This document shows positions 1 to 7,870 of a stretch of DNA of 64,000 nucleotides, piece by piece; within the stretch, counting starts at the first letter, position 1; every line of letters starts with the position of its first letter. Position numbers and translations under genes: made by a program. This DNA comes from Alphaproteobacteria bacterium (lineage in GTDB: Bacteria > Pseudomonadota > Alphaproteobacteria > Reyranellales > Reyranellaceae), in assembly GCA_019635875.1 (NCBI GenBank), contig JAHBYP010000002.1, positions 186,001 to 250,000 of the forward strand, in the 5' to 3' direction. The notes below the pieces were generated by a model that saw only the letters and a list, made by a program, of their open reading frames with translations, was not told the origin of the DNA and did no database searches.

Positions 1-52
1 TGCCGCGCGGCGAGAAGTCGGCCGGAGAGGAAGACATATCGCACGATATCTA
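1..52. other. window edge, nothing identified
   Basis: The first 52 bases lie downstream of asd and before a palindromic repeat. I see no recognisable gene end or RNA here. Confidence 0.3.
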
Positions 53-177
53 CCTTCCCCCGGAGGGGGAAGGTGGTGCGCGCAACGCGATGGATGGGGA
101 ATGTCGAAGACGGACTCCGGTGTTCGTCTTCGACATCCCCCATCCGCCCTGCGGTCACCTTCCCCTTCCGGGGAAGG
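53..177. repeat. Family B palindromic element, copy 1 (downstream of asd)
   Basis: The element is a near-complete inverted repeat of about 125 bp. Each end is itself a small hairpin of CCTTCCCCC against GGGGGAAGG around a 3-base loop. Inner arms carry GATGTCGAAGACGG and its complement. It lies 11 bases past the stop of asd, so its transcript would form a strong 3' hairpin. The same structure recurs at 23.0, 39.3, 41.2, 57.5, 57.6 and 58.4-59.2 kb. Confidence 0.9.
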
Positions 178-188
178 GTGATTGACGG

Positions 189-1217
189 CTACGCCGCCTT
201 GCGCAGCATCTGGCCCTTGATGAGATGCTCGGCGATCTCGATGGCGTTGAGCGCCGCGCCCTTGCGCACGTTGTCGCTGACCACCCACATGTTCAGACCG
301 TTCTCGACCGTCGCATCGGTACGGATGCGGCTGACGAAGACGCCGTCCTCGCCGGCGATCTCGATCGGCGTGACGTAGCCGCCGTCCTCGCGGCGATCGA
401 GCACGCGCACGCCCCTGGCGCGCGACAGGATCGCGCGCGCCTCGGTCTCGTCGATCGGCCGCTCGAACTCCATGTTCACGGCCTCGGCGTGGCCGACGAA
501 GACCGGCACGCGCACGCAGGTCGCGGTGACCTTGATCCTGGGGTCGAGGATCTTCTTGGTCTCGACCACCATCTTCCACTCTTCCTTGGTCGAGCCGTCC
601 TCCATGAAGACGTCGATGTGGGGGATGACGTTGAAGGCGATCGCCTTGGTGAACTTCTTCGGGTCGACCGGGTTGGAGACGAAGACTCCCTTGGACTGGT
701 TGAAGAGCTCGTCGAGCCCTTCCTTGCCGGCGCCCGACACCGACTGGTAGGTCGACACGACCACGCGGGTGATCGTCGCGGCGTCGTGCAGCGGCTTGAG
801 CGCCACCACCATCTGGATGGTCGAGCAGTTGGGGTTGGCGATGATGCCCTTCTTCGTCCAGCCGGCGATGGCCTGCGGATTGACTTCGGGCACGACCAGC
901 GGCACGTCGGGGTCCATGCGGAAATGCGAGGTGTTGTCGATCACCACCGCGCCGGCCCTGGCCGCGCGCGGGCTGCTCTCGGCCGAGACCTTGGCGCCGG
1001 GCGAGGACAGCACGATGTCGATGCCCTTGAAGTCGTAGGTCGCGAGGTCCCGCACCTTCAGCTTCGCCGAGTCTCCGAACGAGACCTCCTTGCCGACCGA
1101 GCGCGAGGAGGCCAGCGGCACGATCTCGTCCGCCGGGAATTGCCGTTCGGCGAGGATGTCGAGGAAGGCGCGACCGACGTTGCCGGTGGCGCCGACGATG
1201 GCGACCCTGTAGCCCAT
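189..1217 (-). CDS. asd: aspartate-semialdehyde dehydrogenase
   Basis: This enzyme reduces L-aspartyl-4-phosphate to L-aspartate-4-semialdehyde, the branch point to lysine/diaminopimelate, threonine and methionine. The N-terminal nucleotide-binding motif VAIVGATGNVG and the active-site Cys in NPNCST are visible, and the roughly 342 aa length is normal for the family. I prefer the ATG at 1217, which has a GGAG upstream, over a TTG five codons earlier at 1232. In many alphaproteobacteria asd follows leuB. Here leuB lies 16 kb away, with unrelated genes between them. Confidence 0.96.
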   Translation of the reverse strand: MGYRVAIVGATGNVGRAFLDILAERQFPADEIVPLASSRSVGKEVSFGDSAKLKVRDLATYDFKGIDIVLSSPGAKVSAESSPRAARAGAVVIDNTSHFRMDPDVPLVVPEVNPQAIAGWTKKGIIANPNCSTIQMVVALKPLHDAATITRVVVSTYQSVSGAGKEGLDELFNQSKGVFVSNPVDPKKFTKAIAFNVIPHIDVFMEDGSTKEEWKMVVETKKILDPRIKVTATCVRVPVFVGHAEAVNMEFERPIDETEARAILSRARGVRVLDRREDGGYVTPIEIAGEDGVFVSRIRTDATVENGLNMWVVSDNVRKGAALNAIEIAEHLIKGQMLRKAA

Positions 1218-1282
1218 GACCTGACGCTCCAATTGGGAGCCGGCGGTGTAGCCGTGCGCCCGGGGCTTGGCAAGCCGGCGGC

Positions 1283-2224
1283 TCAGCGCCAGTCGTCGAT
1301 GACGAAGCAGTCCGCCCGGTTGTGGCCGGGCGCGTCGGGCCGGTGCATCGCCACCCCTTCCAGGGTGGTCTCGAAGCCATGCTGGCGCATGATCTTGTAG
1401 GCCTCGGACCGCGCTACATTGATGCCCGCCAGGAGCTGTCTGGACCCCTTCACTTGTGCCAAAGCCTCGCAGGCCGCCAGCAGGCGGTCAAAACGCCGGA
1501 CAGCATCGTGGTCCGGACGGGTGGCGCCGAATTTGATGAAGGTGGTGCCTGAGCCGGCCTCGCTGCCGGCACCCTGATGGCAGATCGCGAAGGCGACCAG
1601 ATCGCGGCCCTCGCGGACCAGCACCGTGTCTCCGATGCGCTGGTCGCACACGGCGCGGATCTCGCCCGTCACGTCGAGGCCGGGATAGATCGCCTCCGTC
1701 AGCGCCCGGCAGGCCGCCAGGGTCGGCGCCCGCAGGGGCCGCGGCATGGCCGAGAAGGTCGACCATTGCCCGCCGCCGGCAGCGCCGCCGACCGCCTTGG
1801 CCATGACCGGCGTCAGCGCCTGGCGGCGGAAGCCGAACTTCTCGTACAGCGCGATGTGCTTGGGGCTGTCGGGGAAGGTGAACAGCGCCGCCTGGCGCGT
1901 CCCCCAGCGGGCGAAGAGATCCATGGTCGTGTCGAGCAGGCGCCGGGCGATGCCGCGATCCCACAGAGCGGGCCGCACGGTGAGGGGCCCGAAGAAGCCG
2001 AAGCTGCCCCAGTTGGCGGCGAAGTTCGAGCCGACCAACTCGTCGCCGGCATAGGCGCCGAACGCCGCCGATGGCTCCGCCCACCATCGCGTGGCCACGA
2101 GATCGGCATCGCCCATGAAGGATTCCGGCCTGGGCAGGCCGAGGAAGGTGCCGAAGGCGACACGGAAGATGCGGTCGGCCTCGGCCACGTCGCGCCCATC
2201 GAGCGGGCGGATTGCGATATCCAT
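1283..2224 (-). CDS. GNAT family N-acetyltransferase
   Basis: This is a probable acetyl-CoA-dependent N-acyltransferase of about 313 aa with unknown substrate. The N-terminal half has the GNAT fold: an acetyl-CoA loop region around VRPALWDRGIARRLLD, then ALFTFPDSPKHIALYEKFGF, which matches the usual LYEKxGF ending. The C-terminal half, roughly residues 165-313, looks like a second, degenerate GNAT-type domain ending in ARSEAYKIMRQHGFE. The ATG at 2224 (MDIAIRPLDGRD) is preferred to an upstream one at 2239. It is transcribed toward asd after a TetR gene whose stop codon, at 2236, lies 11 bases upstream of this start. Confidence 0.85.
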   Translation of the reverse strand: MDIAIRPLDGRDVAEADRIFRVAFGTFLGLPRPESFMGDADLVATRWWAEPSAAFGAYAGDELVGSNFAANWGSFGFFGPLTVRPALWDRGIARRLLDTTMDLFARWGTRQAALFTFPDSPKHIALYEKFGFRRQALTPVMAKAVGGAAGGGQWSTFSAMPRPLRAPTLAACRALTEAIYPGLDVTGEIRAVCDQRIGDTVLVREGRDLVAFAICHQGAGSEAGSGTTFIKFGATRPDHDAVRRFDRLLAACEALAQVKGSRQLLAGINVARSEAYKIMRQHGFETTLEGVAMHRPDAPGHNRADCFVIDDWR

Positions 2225-2235
2225 TGTCGGTCCCC

Positions 2236-2832
2236 TCAATCTGCCTTGCGCGCCGCCGCCACCAGGGCGCGGATCGCCCAGCGCTTCACCCGTCGTGCCT
2301 CTGCATCGTCGACCTGCAGCACGTCCTTGAACACCACCATCGCCTCGGTGCCGATCACCAGCGCCAGCGCGTGCCGCAGATTGGCCAGCGCCGCTGGCTT
2401 GAACTCCTTGCGCGCCGGCTCGAGCGCCGCATCGATTAGCGGCGTACGCCGGTTCTGGCGCACCGGTGCGTCACCATTGCCCTCGCCACGCAACTTGCGT
2501 TCCAGCGAATGGATCAACATGCGCCGCAGTCCGGGCTCATTGGCCGTGAGCATGGCATTCATTGTCGATTCGACGAGATCGAGACGCGCCACGGGATCGG
2601 CGGGCGCATTGCTGCCAAGAATGGCATCGGCCTCGGGTAACGCGATGTCGAGCGAGGCCTCAAGCAGCAGTGCGTCGGCGCTCGGAAAGTAGCGATAGGC
2701 GGTGGCGCGCGAGACCATCGCCTCCTCGGCGATCTGCTCGAGGCCGGGCGCGCCGCCCTGTTTCATCAGCCGCGCCGCCGCCTGCAGCAGGTCCTTGCGC
2801 GTGCGCCGGCGCTGGTTGGGGCGTTCCGCCAT
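2236..2832 (-). CDS. TetR/AcrR family transcriptional regulator
   Basis: This is a one-component repressor-type regulator of 198 aa. The N-terminal helix-turn-helix reads LEQIAEEAMVSRATAYRYF, followed by the usual helix start PSADALLLEASL. The rest is a ligand-binding helical domain of unknown specificity. The ATG at 2832 is one base after the TGA of the SnoaL-like gene, so the two are probably translated from one message. A longer open frame upstream reads antisense-like sequence and is rejected. Its likely binding sites are the two palindromes at 3280-3313, which would make the pair autoregulated; this is inferred. Confidence 0.9.
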   Translation of the reverse strand: MAERPNQRRRTRKDLLQAAARLMKQGGAPGLEQIAEEAMVSRATAYRYFPSADALLLEASLDIALPEADAILGSNAPADPVARLDLVESTMNAMLTANEPGLRRMLIHSLERKLRGEGNGDAPVRQNRRTPLIDAALEPARKEFKPAALANLRHALALVIGTEAMVVFKDVLQVDDAEARRVKRWAIRALVAAARKAD

Positions 2833-2833
2833 C

Positions 2834-3262
2834 TCAGTCCTGCGGCAGCTGCTGCATGATGGCGGCGAGATCGACCCAGACGTTTTCGCGCTTGATGTCG
2901 CCATTGCCGGCAAACTCGATGACGTGCAGGAGGCGGAACGCCAGCGGCCGGTCCCTACCCTCCAGGCCGAAAGGCCGGCCGCGGGCGCGGCCCTTCCACA
3001 GCGATTCATCGATCAGAAAATCCACGCCGTAGAGCCGACGCAGGCATTCGACCTTGCCGTCGGCGAGATCGGCGAACAGCGCATCGTAGAACGGCTTCGT
3101 AGCGTCGCGGCCACGCGCCGGACCGGTCGGCCAGCCGACCACGTCGTGCTCGACATCGGGCGCCAGTGTCTTCAGCACGCCTTCGATGTTGTCGGTGGCT
3201 TCGAAGCGGAAATGCTCGTCCATTCGGCGGTCCATTTCCGCGCGCGTCATCGTCATTACCAT
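2834..3262 (-). CDS. SnoaL/NTF2-like domain protein
   Basis: This small alpha+beta-barrel protein of 142 aa resembles polyketide-cyclase-like SnoaL proteins. Characteristic features are MDEHFRFEATDNIEGVLKTLAPDVEHDVVG at the N-terminus, followed by a central FYDALFADLADGK and the strand region FRLLHVIEF. Its function is unknown. Members are ligand-binding or isomerase-like proteins. I choose ATG 3262 because GGGAGG sits 7 bases upstream. An ATG at 3286 would lie on the operator. It is first in a two-gene operon with the TetR regulator. Confidence 0.8.
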   Translation of the reverse strand: MVMTMTRAEMDRRMDEHFRFEATDNIEGVLKTLAPDVEHDVVGWPTGPARGRDATKPFYDALFADLADGKVECLRRLYGVDFLIDESLWKGRARGRPFGLEGRDRPLAFRLLHVIEFAGNGDIKRENVWVDLAAIMQQLPQD

Positions 3263-3279
3263 TGCCCGCCTCCCATATT

Positions 3280-3292
3280 GATACAATGTATC
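3280..3292. promoter_or_regulatory. palindromic operator 1 (GATACA-A-TGTATC)
   Basis: This is a perfect 13-bp inverted repeat immediately downstream of, and touching, the -10 box of the minus-strand promoter. Its position over the likely transcription start suits repressor binding. The TetR protein at 2236-2832 is the obvious candidate by inference. Confidence 0.6.
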
Positions 3293-3319
3293 TATAATGA
3301 GACTACTGTCTCATGTCAA
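3291..3319 (-). promoter_or_regulatory. sigma-70-like promoter of the SnoaL/TetR operon
   Basis: On the minus strand TTGACA (3319-3314) and TATAGA (3296-3291) are separated by exactly 17 bases. The -35 is perfect and the -10 matches 5 of 6. The spacer is filled by a perfect inverted repeat. Transcription would start near 3284, leaving a leader of about 22 bases containing GGGAGG before ATG 3262. Confidence 0.75.
3298..3313. promoter_or_regulatory. palindromic operator 2 (TGAGAC-N4-GTCTCA)
   Basis: This is a perfect 6+6 inverted repeat around TACT that occupies the promoter spacer between -35 and -10. Repressor bound here would block RNA polymerase directly. Together with the 3280-3292 palindrome it forms a two-site operator. 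Confidence 0.65.
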
Positions 3320-3390
3320 TACGCCGTCTCAACCACGCGGCGGCACCGCCATTATGCTAGTGAACCGGCTATCAGCTTCGGGAGGACGCG

Positions 3391-3726
3391 ATGGCCGGCA
3401 AGCTGCAGACCTACGCCGAATTCTGGCCGTTCTATCTACGCGAGCACGCCAGGCCGCAGACGCGCGGCATCCACTACGTCGGCACGATCCTGGCGCCGCT
3501 GGTGCTGGTCTGGGCGGTTGCCACCCAGCAATGGTGGTGGCTGCTGGCCGTGCCGGTGTTCGGCTACGCGCCGGCCTGGTTCGCGCATTTCTTCGTCGAG
3601 ATGAATCGGCCGGCGACCTTCACCTACCCGGTGTGGTCGCTCATCTCCGACTACAAGATGTTCGGCCTGTTCGCCACCGGCCAGCTCGGCAAGGAACTGA
3701 TGAAGCATCAGATCCGTTCGCCCTGA
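3391..3726 (+). CDS. Mpo1-like (DUF962) membrane protein
   Basis: This 111 aa membrane protein belongs to the Mpo1/DUF962 family. Yeast Mpo1 is an iron-dependent dioxygenase in alpha-oxidation of 2-hydroxy fatty acids. Visible family features are the N-terminal FWPFYLREHARPQTRGIHYVGT, with conserved His in HYVGT, and the later HFFVEMNRPATFTYPVWSL, ending in a cytosolic DYKMF segment. Two hydrophobic stretches lie around residues 30-65. The biochemical role in bacteria is inferred from the family only. The stop at 3726 is 2 bases before the next start at 3729. Confidence 0.85.
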   Translation: MAGKLQTYAEFWPFYLREHARPQTRGIHYVGTILAPLVLVWAVATQQWWWLLAVPVFGYAPAWFAHFFVEMNRPATFTYPVWSLISDYKMFGLFATGQLGKELMKHQIRSP

Positions 3727-3728
3727 CC

Positions 3729-4679
3729 ATGCGCTTCCTGCTGCGGCACAGGACGACCTACCGCTACGCCAGGCCGGTCAACCTCGGGCGCCATCGGCTG
3801 ATGATCCGCCCGCGCGATTCCCACGAGATGAAGCTGCACGAGGCGACGCTCGGGCTCACGCCGCCGGCCGCAGTGGTCTGGCAATACGACGTCTTCGGCA
3901 ACAGCGTGGCGCAGGTCGAATTCGCCGAGCCTTCGGCCGAGCTCACGATCGACAGCACGCTGGACGTCGAGCGCTTCGCCTTCGTCGATGTCGAGCATCT
4001 CGTGGCCGAGCATGCGCGCACGCTGCCCCTGGCCTATTCGGCCGAGGAGATCCGAGACCTCGCCGGCCTGCAGGAACGGCACGTGCCGGATCCGGATCAC
4101 GTCATCGACCAATGGGCCAAGGGCTTCCTCGTGATGCCCGAGAACGGCGGCGGGCTGCCCGATACCTTGCAGGTGCTCAGCGCCATGACCGAGGCCATCA
4201 AGGCCGATTTCGAGTACCAGGCGCGCGACGCCTATGGCACGCAGAGCCCGCTGGAGACGCTGGAGAGCAAGCGAGGCACCTGTCGCGACTTTGCCTATCT
4301 GATGATGGAGGGCGCGCGCAGTATTGGTCTCGCCGCGCGCTTCGTCAGCGGCTACATCTACGACGGTTCGCGCGATCCGGCGGCGGACGGCGGCGCCGAA
4401 ATCGTCGGCGGCGGCGCCACGCACGCCTGGGTGCAGGTCTACATCCCAGGCGCCGGCTGGACGCATTTCGATCCGACCAATGCGCTCCAGAGCGACGCCG
4501 AGCTGATCCCCGTGGCCATCGTGCGCGAGCCTGAGCAGGCCTCACCGGTCAACGGCTCGTGGGAAGGCGCGGCCGAGGATTTCCAGGGCATGGAGGTTGA
4601 AGTCACGGTCACCTTGCGGCAGGAAATGTCACCCGACACACCTGCTTCAGGAGGAACCGATGGCGACGCAAAAGCTTGA
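3729..4679 (+). CDS. transglutaminase-like (bacterial N-terminal) cysteine protease family protein
   Basis: This 316 aa protein has the N-terminal beta domain typical of bacterial transglutaminase-like proteins (FLLRHRTTYRYARPV), then the papain-like core. The catalytic triad is visible as C185 in KRGTCRDFA, H232 in THAWVQVY and D248 in HFDPTN. Family members are probable peptidases or amidases. Substrates are unknown. In many genomes they accompany circularly permuted ATP-grasp and alpha-E proteins, which are not present here. The ATG at 3729 follows the DUF962 stop by 2 bases. The 3' end overlaps the start of the next gene by 20 bases. Confidence 0.88.
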   Translation: MRFLLRHRTTYRYARPVNLGRHRLMIRPRDSHEMKLHEATLGLTPPAAVVWQYDVFGNSVAQVEFAEPSAELTIDSTLDVERFAFVDVEHLVAEHARTLPLAYSAEEIRDLAGLQERHVPDPDHVIDQWAKGFLVMPENGGGLPDTLQVLSAMTEAIKADFEYQARDAYGTQSPLETLESKRGTCRDFAYLMMEGARSIGLAARFVSGYIYDGSRDPAADGGAEIVGGGATHAWVQVYIPGAGWTHFDPTNALQSDAELIPVAIVREPEQASPVNGSWEGAAEDFQGMEVEVTVTLRQEMSPDTPASGGTDGDAKA

Positions 4680-5070
4680 AGGCGGCTGCCAGTGCGGCGC
4701 CGTGCGCTATCGCATCAGTGGCGAGCCGGTCTTCGCCGCGATCTGCCACTGCTCGATGTGCCGCCGCGCCGGTGGCGCACCGGCCGTGGCCTGGGCGATG
4801 TTCGGCGAGGACCAGGTCGAGTTTCCCATGGACAAGCCCAGGACCTACGCCTCCTCGCCGCCGGCGCAGCGCGGCTTCTGCCCGCATTGCGGCACGCCGA
4901 TCAGCTTCACCGCGACGTTCATTCCCGGCCTGATCGACATCACCATCGGCAGCCTCGACGATCCGGCGGCGATTGAGCCCCAGCTGCACTACTGGGACAG
5001 CCGGCGCCTGCCGTGGATGAAGTTCGCCGACGGCCTGCCGGTCTTCCCGGAGCTGCCGCCGCAAGGCTGA
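4660..5070 (+). CDS. GFA family (glutathione-dependent formaldehyde-activating enzyme-like) protein
   Basis: This is a 136 aa zinc-binding protein with the GFA fold. The metal ligands are seen as C10-Q-C12, C29-H-C31-S-M-C34 and C74-P-H-C77. Most GFA-fold proteins have unproven function, and the name does not establish formaldehyde activation. The ATG at 4660 has GGAGG a few bases upstream and overlaps the end of the transglutaminase gene, so translation is probably coupled. Confidence 0.88.
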   Translation: MATQKLEGGCQCGAVRYRISGEPVFAAICHCSMCRRAGGAPAVAWAMFGEDQVEFPMDKPRTYASSPPAQRGFCPHCGTPISFTATFIPGLIDITIGSLDDPAAIEPQLHYWDSRRLPWMKFADGLPVFPELPPQG

Positions 5071-5144
5071 TCAACAGCGCGTGACCGCGCGGTCGGCCCG
5101 GCGCGACCGCGCGTATTCTCCCGGTCACGATCGCGGGGGATCGC

Positions 5145-6947
5145 ATGCGCGCATTTCGGCAAGTCCTGGCCCTGTTCGCCCTGCTGCTGCTCGCGCCGCC
5201 GGCGCAGGCCGACGGGGACCCCGGGACCCATCCCATCGGCTGGCAGGACTGGGGGCCGGCGATCTTCGAGCGCGCCGCGCGCGAGGACCGCTACATCGTG
5301 CTGCACATGGCGGCCGTCTGGTGCCATTGGTGTCACGTCATGGAAGGCACGACCTACCGCGACCCCGCCGTGCTGAAGCTGATCGGCGAGAAGTACATCC
5401 CGGTGCGCGTCGACCAGGATTCCCATCCCGAGCTGTCCTACCGCTACGAGAGCTGGGGCTGGCCCGCCACCATCATGTTCGACAAGGACGGCAACGAGAT
5501 ATTCAGGCGCCAGGGCTATCTGCCGCCGGACCTGTACGTGAAGCTGCTGGCCGCGGTGATCGAGGATCCGTCGGCCCTGCCCGCCGCCGGCCCCGACGCC
5601 ACGGCGGATGCCGGCCGCCATGCGCTCGACGAGGCGACGCGGCGCAAGCTCGAAGCGAACGTCCGCGGACAGCTCGACAGCGAGAACGGCGGCTTCGGCC
5701 GCGTGCACCGCTTCATCCACGCCGACACGCTGGAGTTCATGCTCGATCGCGGCCGCGGGCTGAAGCGCAACCACGATCGCGCCTTCTACGCTTCGGTCAC
5801 GCGCAGGACGCTCGACGGCGCGCGCCGGCTGATCGATCCCGCCTGGGGCGGCATGTACCAGTACTCCGACATGCTCGACTGGTCCTCGCCGCACTACGAG
5901 AAGCTGCTGAACATCCAGCGCGACGCCATCCGCGCCTACATTCTGGCCTGGCAGATCGACGGCAACGCTGCCGACCTCGCCGCCGCGCGCGACATCGCCC
6001 GCTGGCTGATGCAGCGCATGCGCTCGCCCGAAGGCGCGTTCTATGTCAGCCAGGACGCCGATCTCGATCGCACCGTCACCGGCAAGACGTTCTACGCGCT
6101 CGACGATGCCGGCCGCCGCAGGCTCGGCCGCGAGCCGACCATCGATCGCAACCTCTATGCCCGCGAAACCGGCTGGGCCGCCGCTGCGCTGGCGACTCTC
6201 CACGACGTCACCGGCGAGGCCAGCTACCTCGATGCCGCGACGCGCGCCGTCGACTGGGCGGCGGCGAACCGTCGCGCGCCCAACGGCGCGTTTGGGCATG
6301 CGCGCGCGGCCGACGACGACACGCATCTCGGCGACACGCTGTCGATCGGCGAGGCGGCGCTGGCGTTATGGCGTTCCACCGGCGAACGGCGCTGGCTGAC
6401 CCTGGCGATCGACACCGCGCGCGCCATCGACATGCAGTTCCGCGACGCCGAGGGCGGCTTCGTCGTGCGCCAGCCCGACCCGGGTGCCATCGGCGTGTTG
6501 CGCAAGCCGGTGAAGCAGGTCGACGAGAATGTCGCCGTCGTACGCTTCCTCAATCTCGTGCGCCACTACAGCGGGGACAATACGTTCGACGCGGCGGCGC
6601 GCCATGGCATGGCCTGGCTTGTGGCGCTGGCTGACAACGACATCGTGCTGCCGGGCGCGGCGATCGCCGACGCCGAGTTGTCGCGCGAGCCGATGCACGT
6701 CACCATCATGGGCCGCAAGGACGATGCCGAGGCGCAGGCGCTGTATGCCGCGGCGCGCCGCTATCCAACGCGCTACCTTAGGATCGAATGGATCGACAGG
6801 CGCGAAGGGCCGATGCCCAATCCGGATGTCGAGTATCCCGACCTGCCGCAGGCCGCGGCCTTCGCCTGCGCCAACGGCGCCTGCTCGCTGCCGGTATTCG
6901 CGCCCGGCGAGATCGCCGCCATCGTGCGGCGCGTCGAGGACCGCTGA
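5145..6947 (+). CDS. exported thioredoxin-domain protein (DUF255/YyaL-SSP411 family)
   Basis: This 600 aa protein has a signal peptide (FRQVLALFALLLLAPPAQA, cleavage near residue 22). A thioredoxin-like DUF255 domain follows with the motif C60-H-W-C63 (AAVWCHWCHVMEGTT). Residues of roughly 170-500 form an alpha/alpha toroid resembling N-acylglucosamine epimerases (for example GFGHARAADDDTHLGD). Family members such as human SPATA20 are annotated only as probable redox proteins. A Cys-containing ACANGACSLPVF sits near the C-terminus. Export, unusual for this family, suggests a periplasmic task. Confidence 0.88.
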   Translation: MRAFRQVLALFALLLLAPPAQADGDPGTHPIGWQDWGPAIFERAAREDRYIVLHMAAVWCHWCHVMEGTTYRDPAVLKLIGEKYIPVRVDQDSHPELSYRYESWGWPATIMFDKDGNEIFRRQGYLPPDLYVKLLAAVIEDPSALPAAGPDATADAGRHALDEATRRKLEANVRGQLDSENGGFGRVHRFIHADTLEFMLDRGRGLKRNHDRAFYASVTRRTLDGARRLIDPAWGGMYQYSDMLDWSSPHYEKLLNIQRDAIRAYILAWQIDGNAADLAAARDIARWLMQRMRSPEGAFYVSQDADLDRTVTGKTFYALDDAGRRRLGREPTIDRNLYARETGWAAAALATLHDVTGEASYLDAATRAVDWAAANRRAPNGAFGHARAADDDTHLGDTLSIGEAALALWRSTGERRWLTLAIDTARAIDMQFRDAEGGFVVRQPDPGAIGVLRKPVKQVDENVAVVRFLNLVRHYSGDNTFDAAARHGMAWLVALADNDIVLPGAAIADAELSREPMHVTIMGRKDDAEAQALYAAARRYPTRYLRIEWIDRREGPMPNPDVEYPDLPQAAAFACANGACSLPVFAPGEIAAIVRRVEDR

Positions 6948-6964
6948 CGCCGGCGGTCCCACAA

Positions 6965-7732
6965 TCAGACGTGCTGGCCGCCGTTGATCTGGATCTCGGC
7001 ACCGGAGACGTAGGACGAGCCGGACTCGCAGAGGAAATGAATGACGTCGGCGACCTCGTCGGTCGTGCCCAGCCGGCGCATCGGGATCTGCTCGGCAACG
7101 ATCTTGTCGGTGCCAGGCGAGAGGATCGCGGTGTCGATCTCGCCCGGCGCGATGGCGTTGACGCGAATGCCGCGCGGGCCGAAATCATGCGCCATCTCGC
7201 GCGTCAAGGCGGCGAGCGCCGCCTTGGAGGTGGCATAGGCCGTGCCGGCGAAGGGATGCACGCGCGAGCCGGCGATCGAGGTGACATTGACGACGCAGCC
7301 CCGGGCCGCCGAGAGCTCGTCGATCAGGCCGCGCGCCAGCATGACGGGCGCGAAGAAATTGACGTTGAAGACGTGCTGCCAGAGGTCGAACGGGGTGTCG
7401 ACCGCACCCAGCCGGGCGCCGCCCGGCGCCTTGGGCGAGATCGCCGCGTTGTTGACCAGGGCGTCGAGCTTGCCGTCGCCCAGCTTGGCGCGGATCATCT
7501 CGACGCCGCGGCCGATATCGACCGGGTCGGCGAGGTCGAGCTGCACGTGGTTCTGGCCGCCGCCGGGCCACGGGCAGAGCGCGCTGAAGGGCTGGCGCGA
7601 GATGGTGATGATGCGCCAGCCGGCCATGCCGAAGCGCTTGACCGTGGCGTGGCCGATGCCGCGGCTGGCGCCGGTGAGCACCAGGGTCTTGGTATTGGCG
7701 GCAGGCGAGGCTTGCGGCGCGGCGCTGGCCAT
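6965..7732 (-). CDS. SDR family NAD(P)-dependent oxidoreductase
   Basis: This is a classical short-chain dehydrogenase/reductase of 255 aa. The cofactor motif TGASRGIGHA, the NNAAIS motif, the catalytic Ser in VNVTSIAGS and YATSK are all present. The substrate cannot be predicted. It is convergent with the thioredoxin-domain gene (17-base gap) and divergent from the glutathione S-transferase gene at 7871. Confidence 0.9.
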   Translation of the reverse strand: MASAAPQASPAANTKTLVLTGASRGIGHATVKRFGMAGWRIITISRQPFSALCPWPGGGQNHVQLDLADPVDIGRGVEMIRAKLGDGKLDALVNNAAISPKAPGGARLGAVDTPFDLWQHVFNVNFFAPVMLARGLIDELSAARGCVVNVTSIAGSRVHPFAGTAYATSKAALAALTREMAHDFGPRGIRVNAIAPGEIDTAILSPGTDKIVAEQIPMRRLGTTDEVADVIHFLCESGSSYVSGAEIQINGGQHV

Positions 7733-7870
7733 GGCGGTCTCCGGGACAGGCCCCTGATGTGAGGCCAGTCGCCGCCCGAGTCAATCGCCGCCCGCCCAAT
7801 CGTTGCTCGAACGCATCCCGGGCGGCCGCTATGGTCGTATCCGATGTGCAATCAGAGCGGAAAGAGAGCG

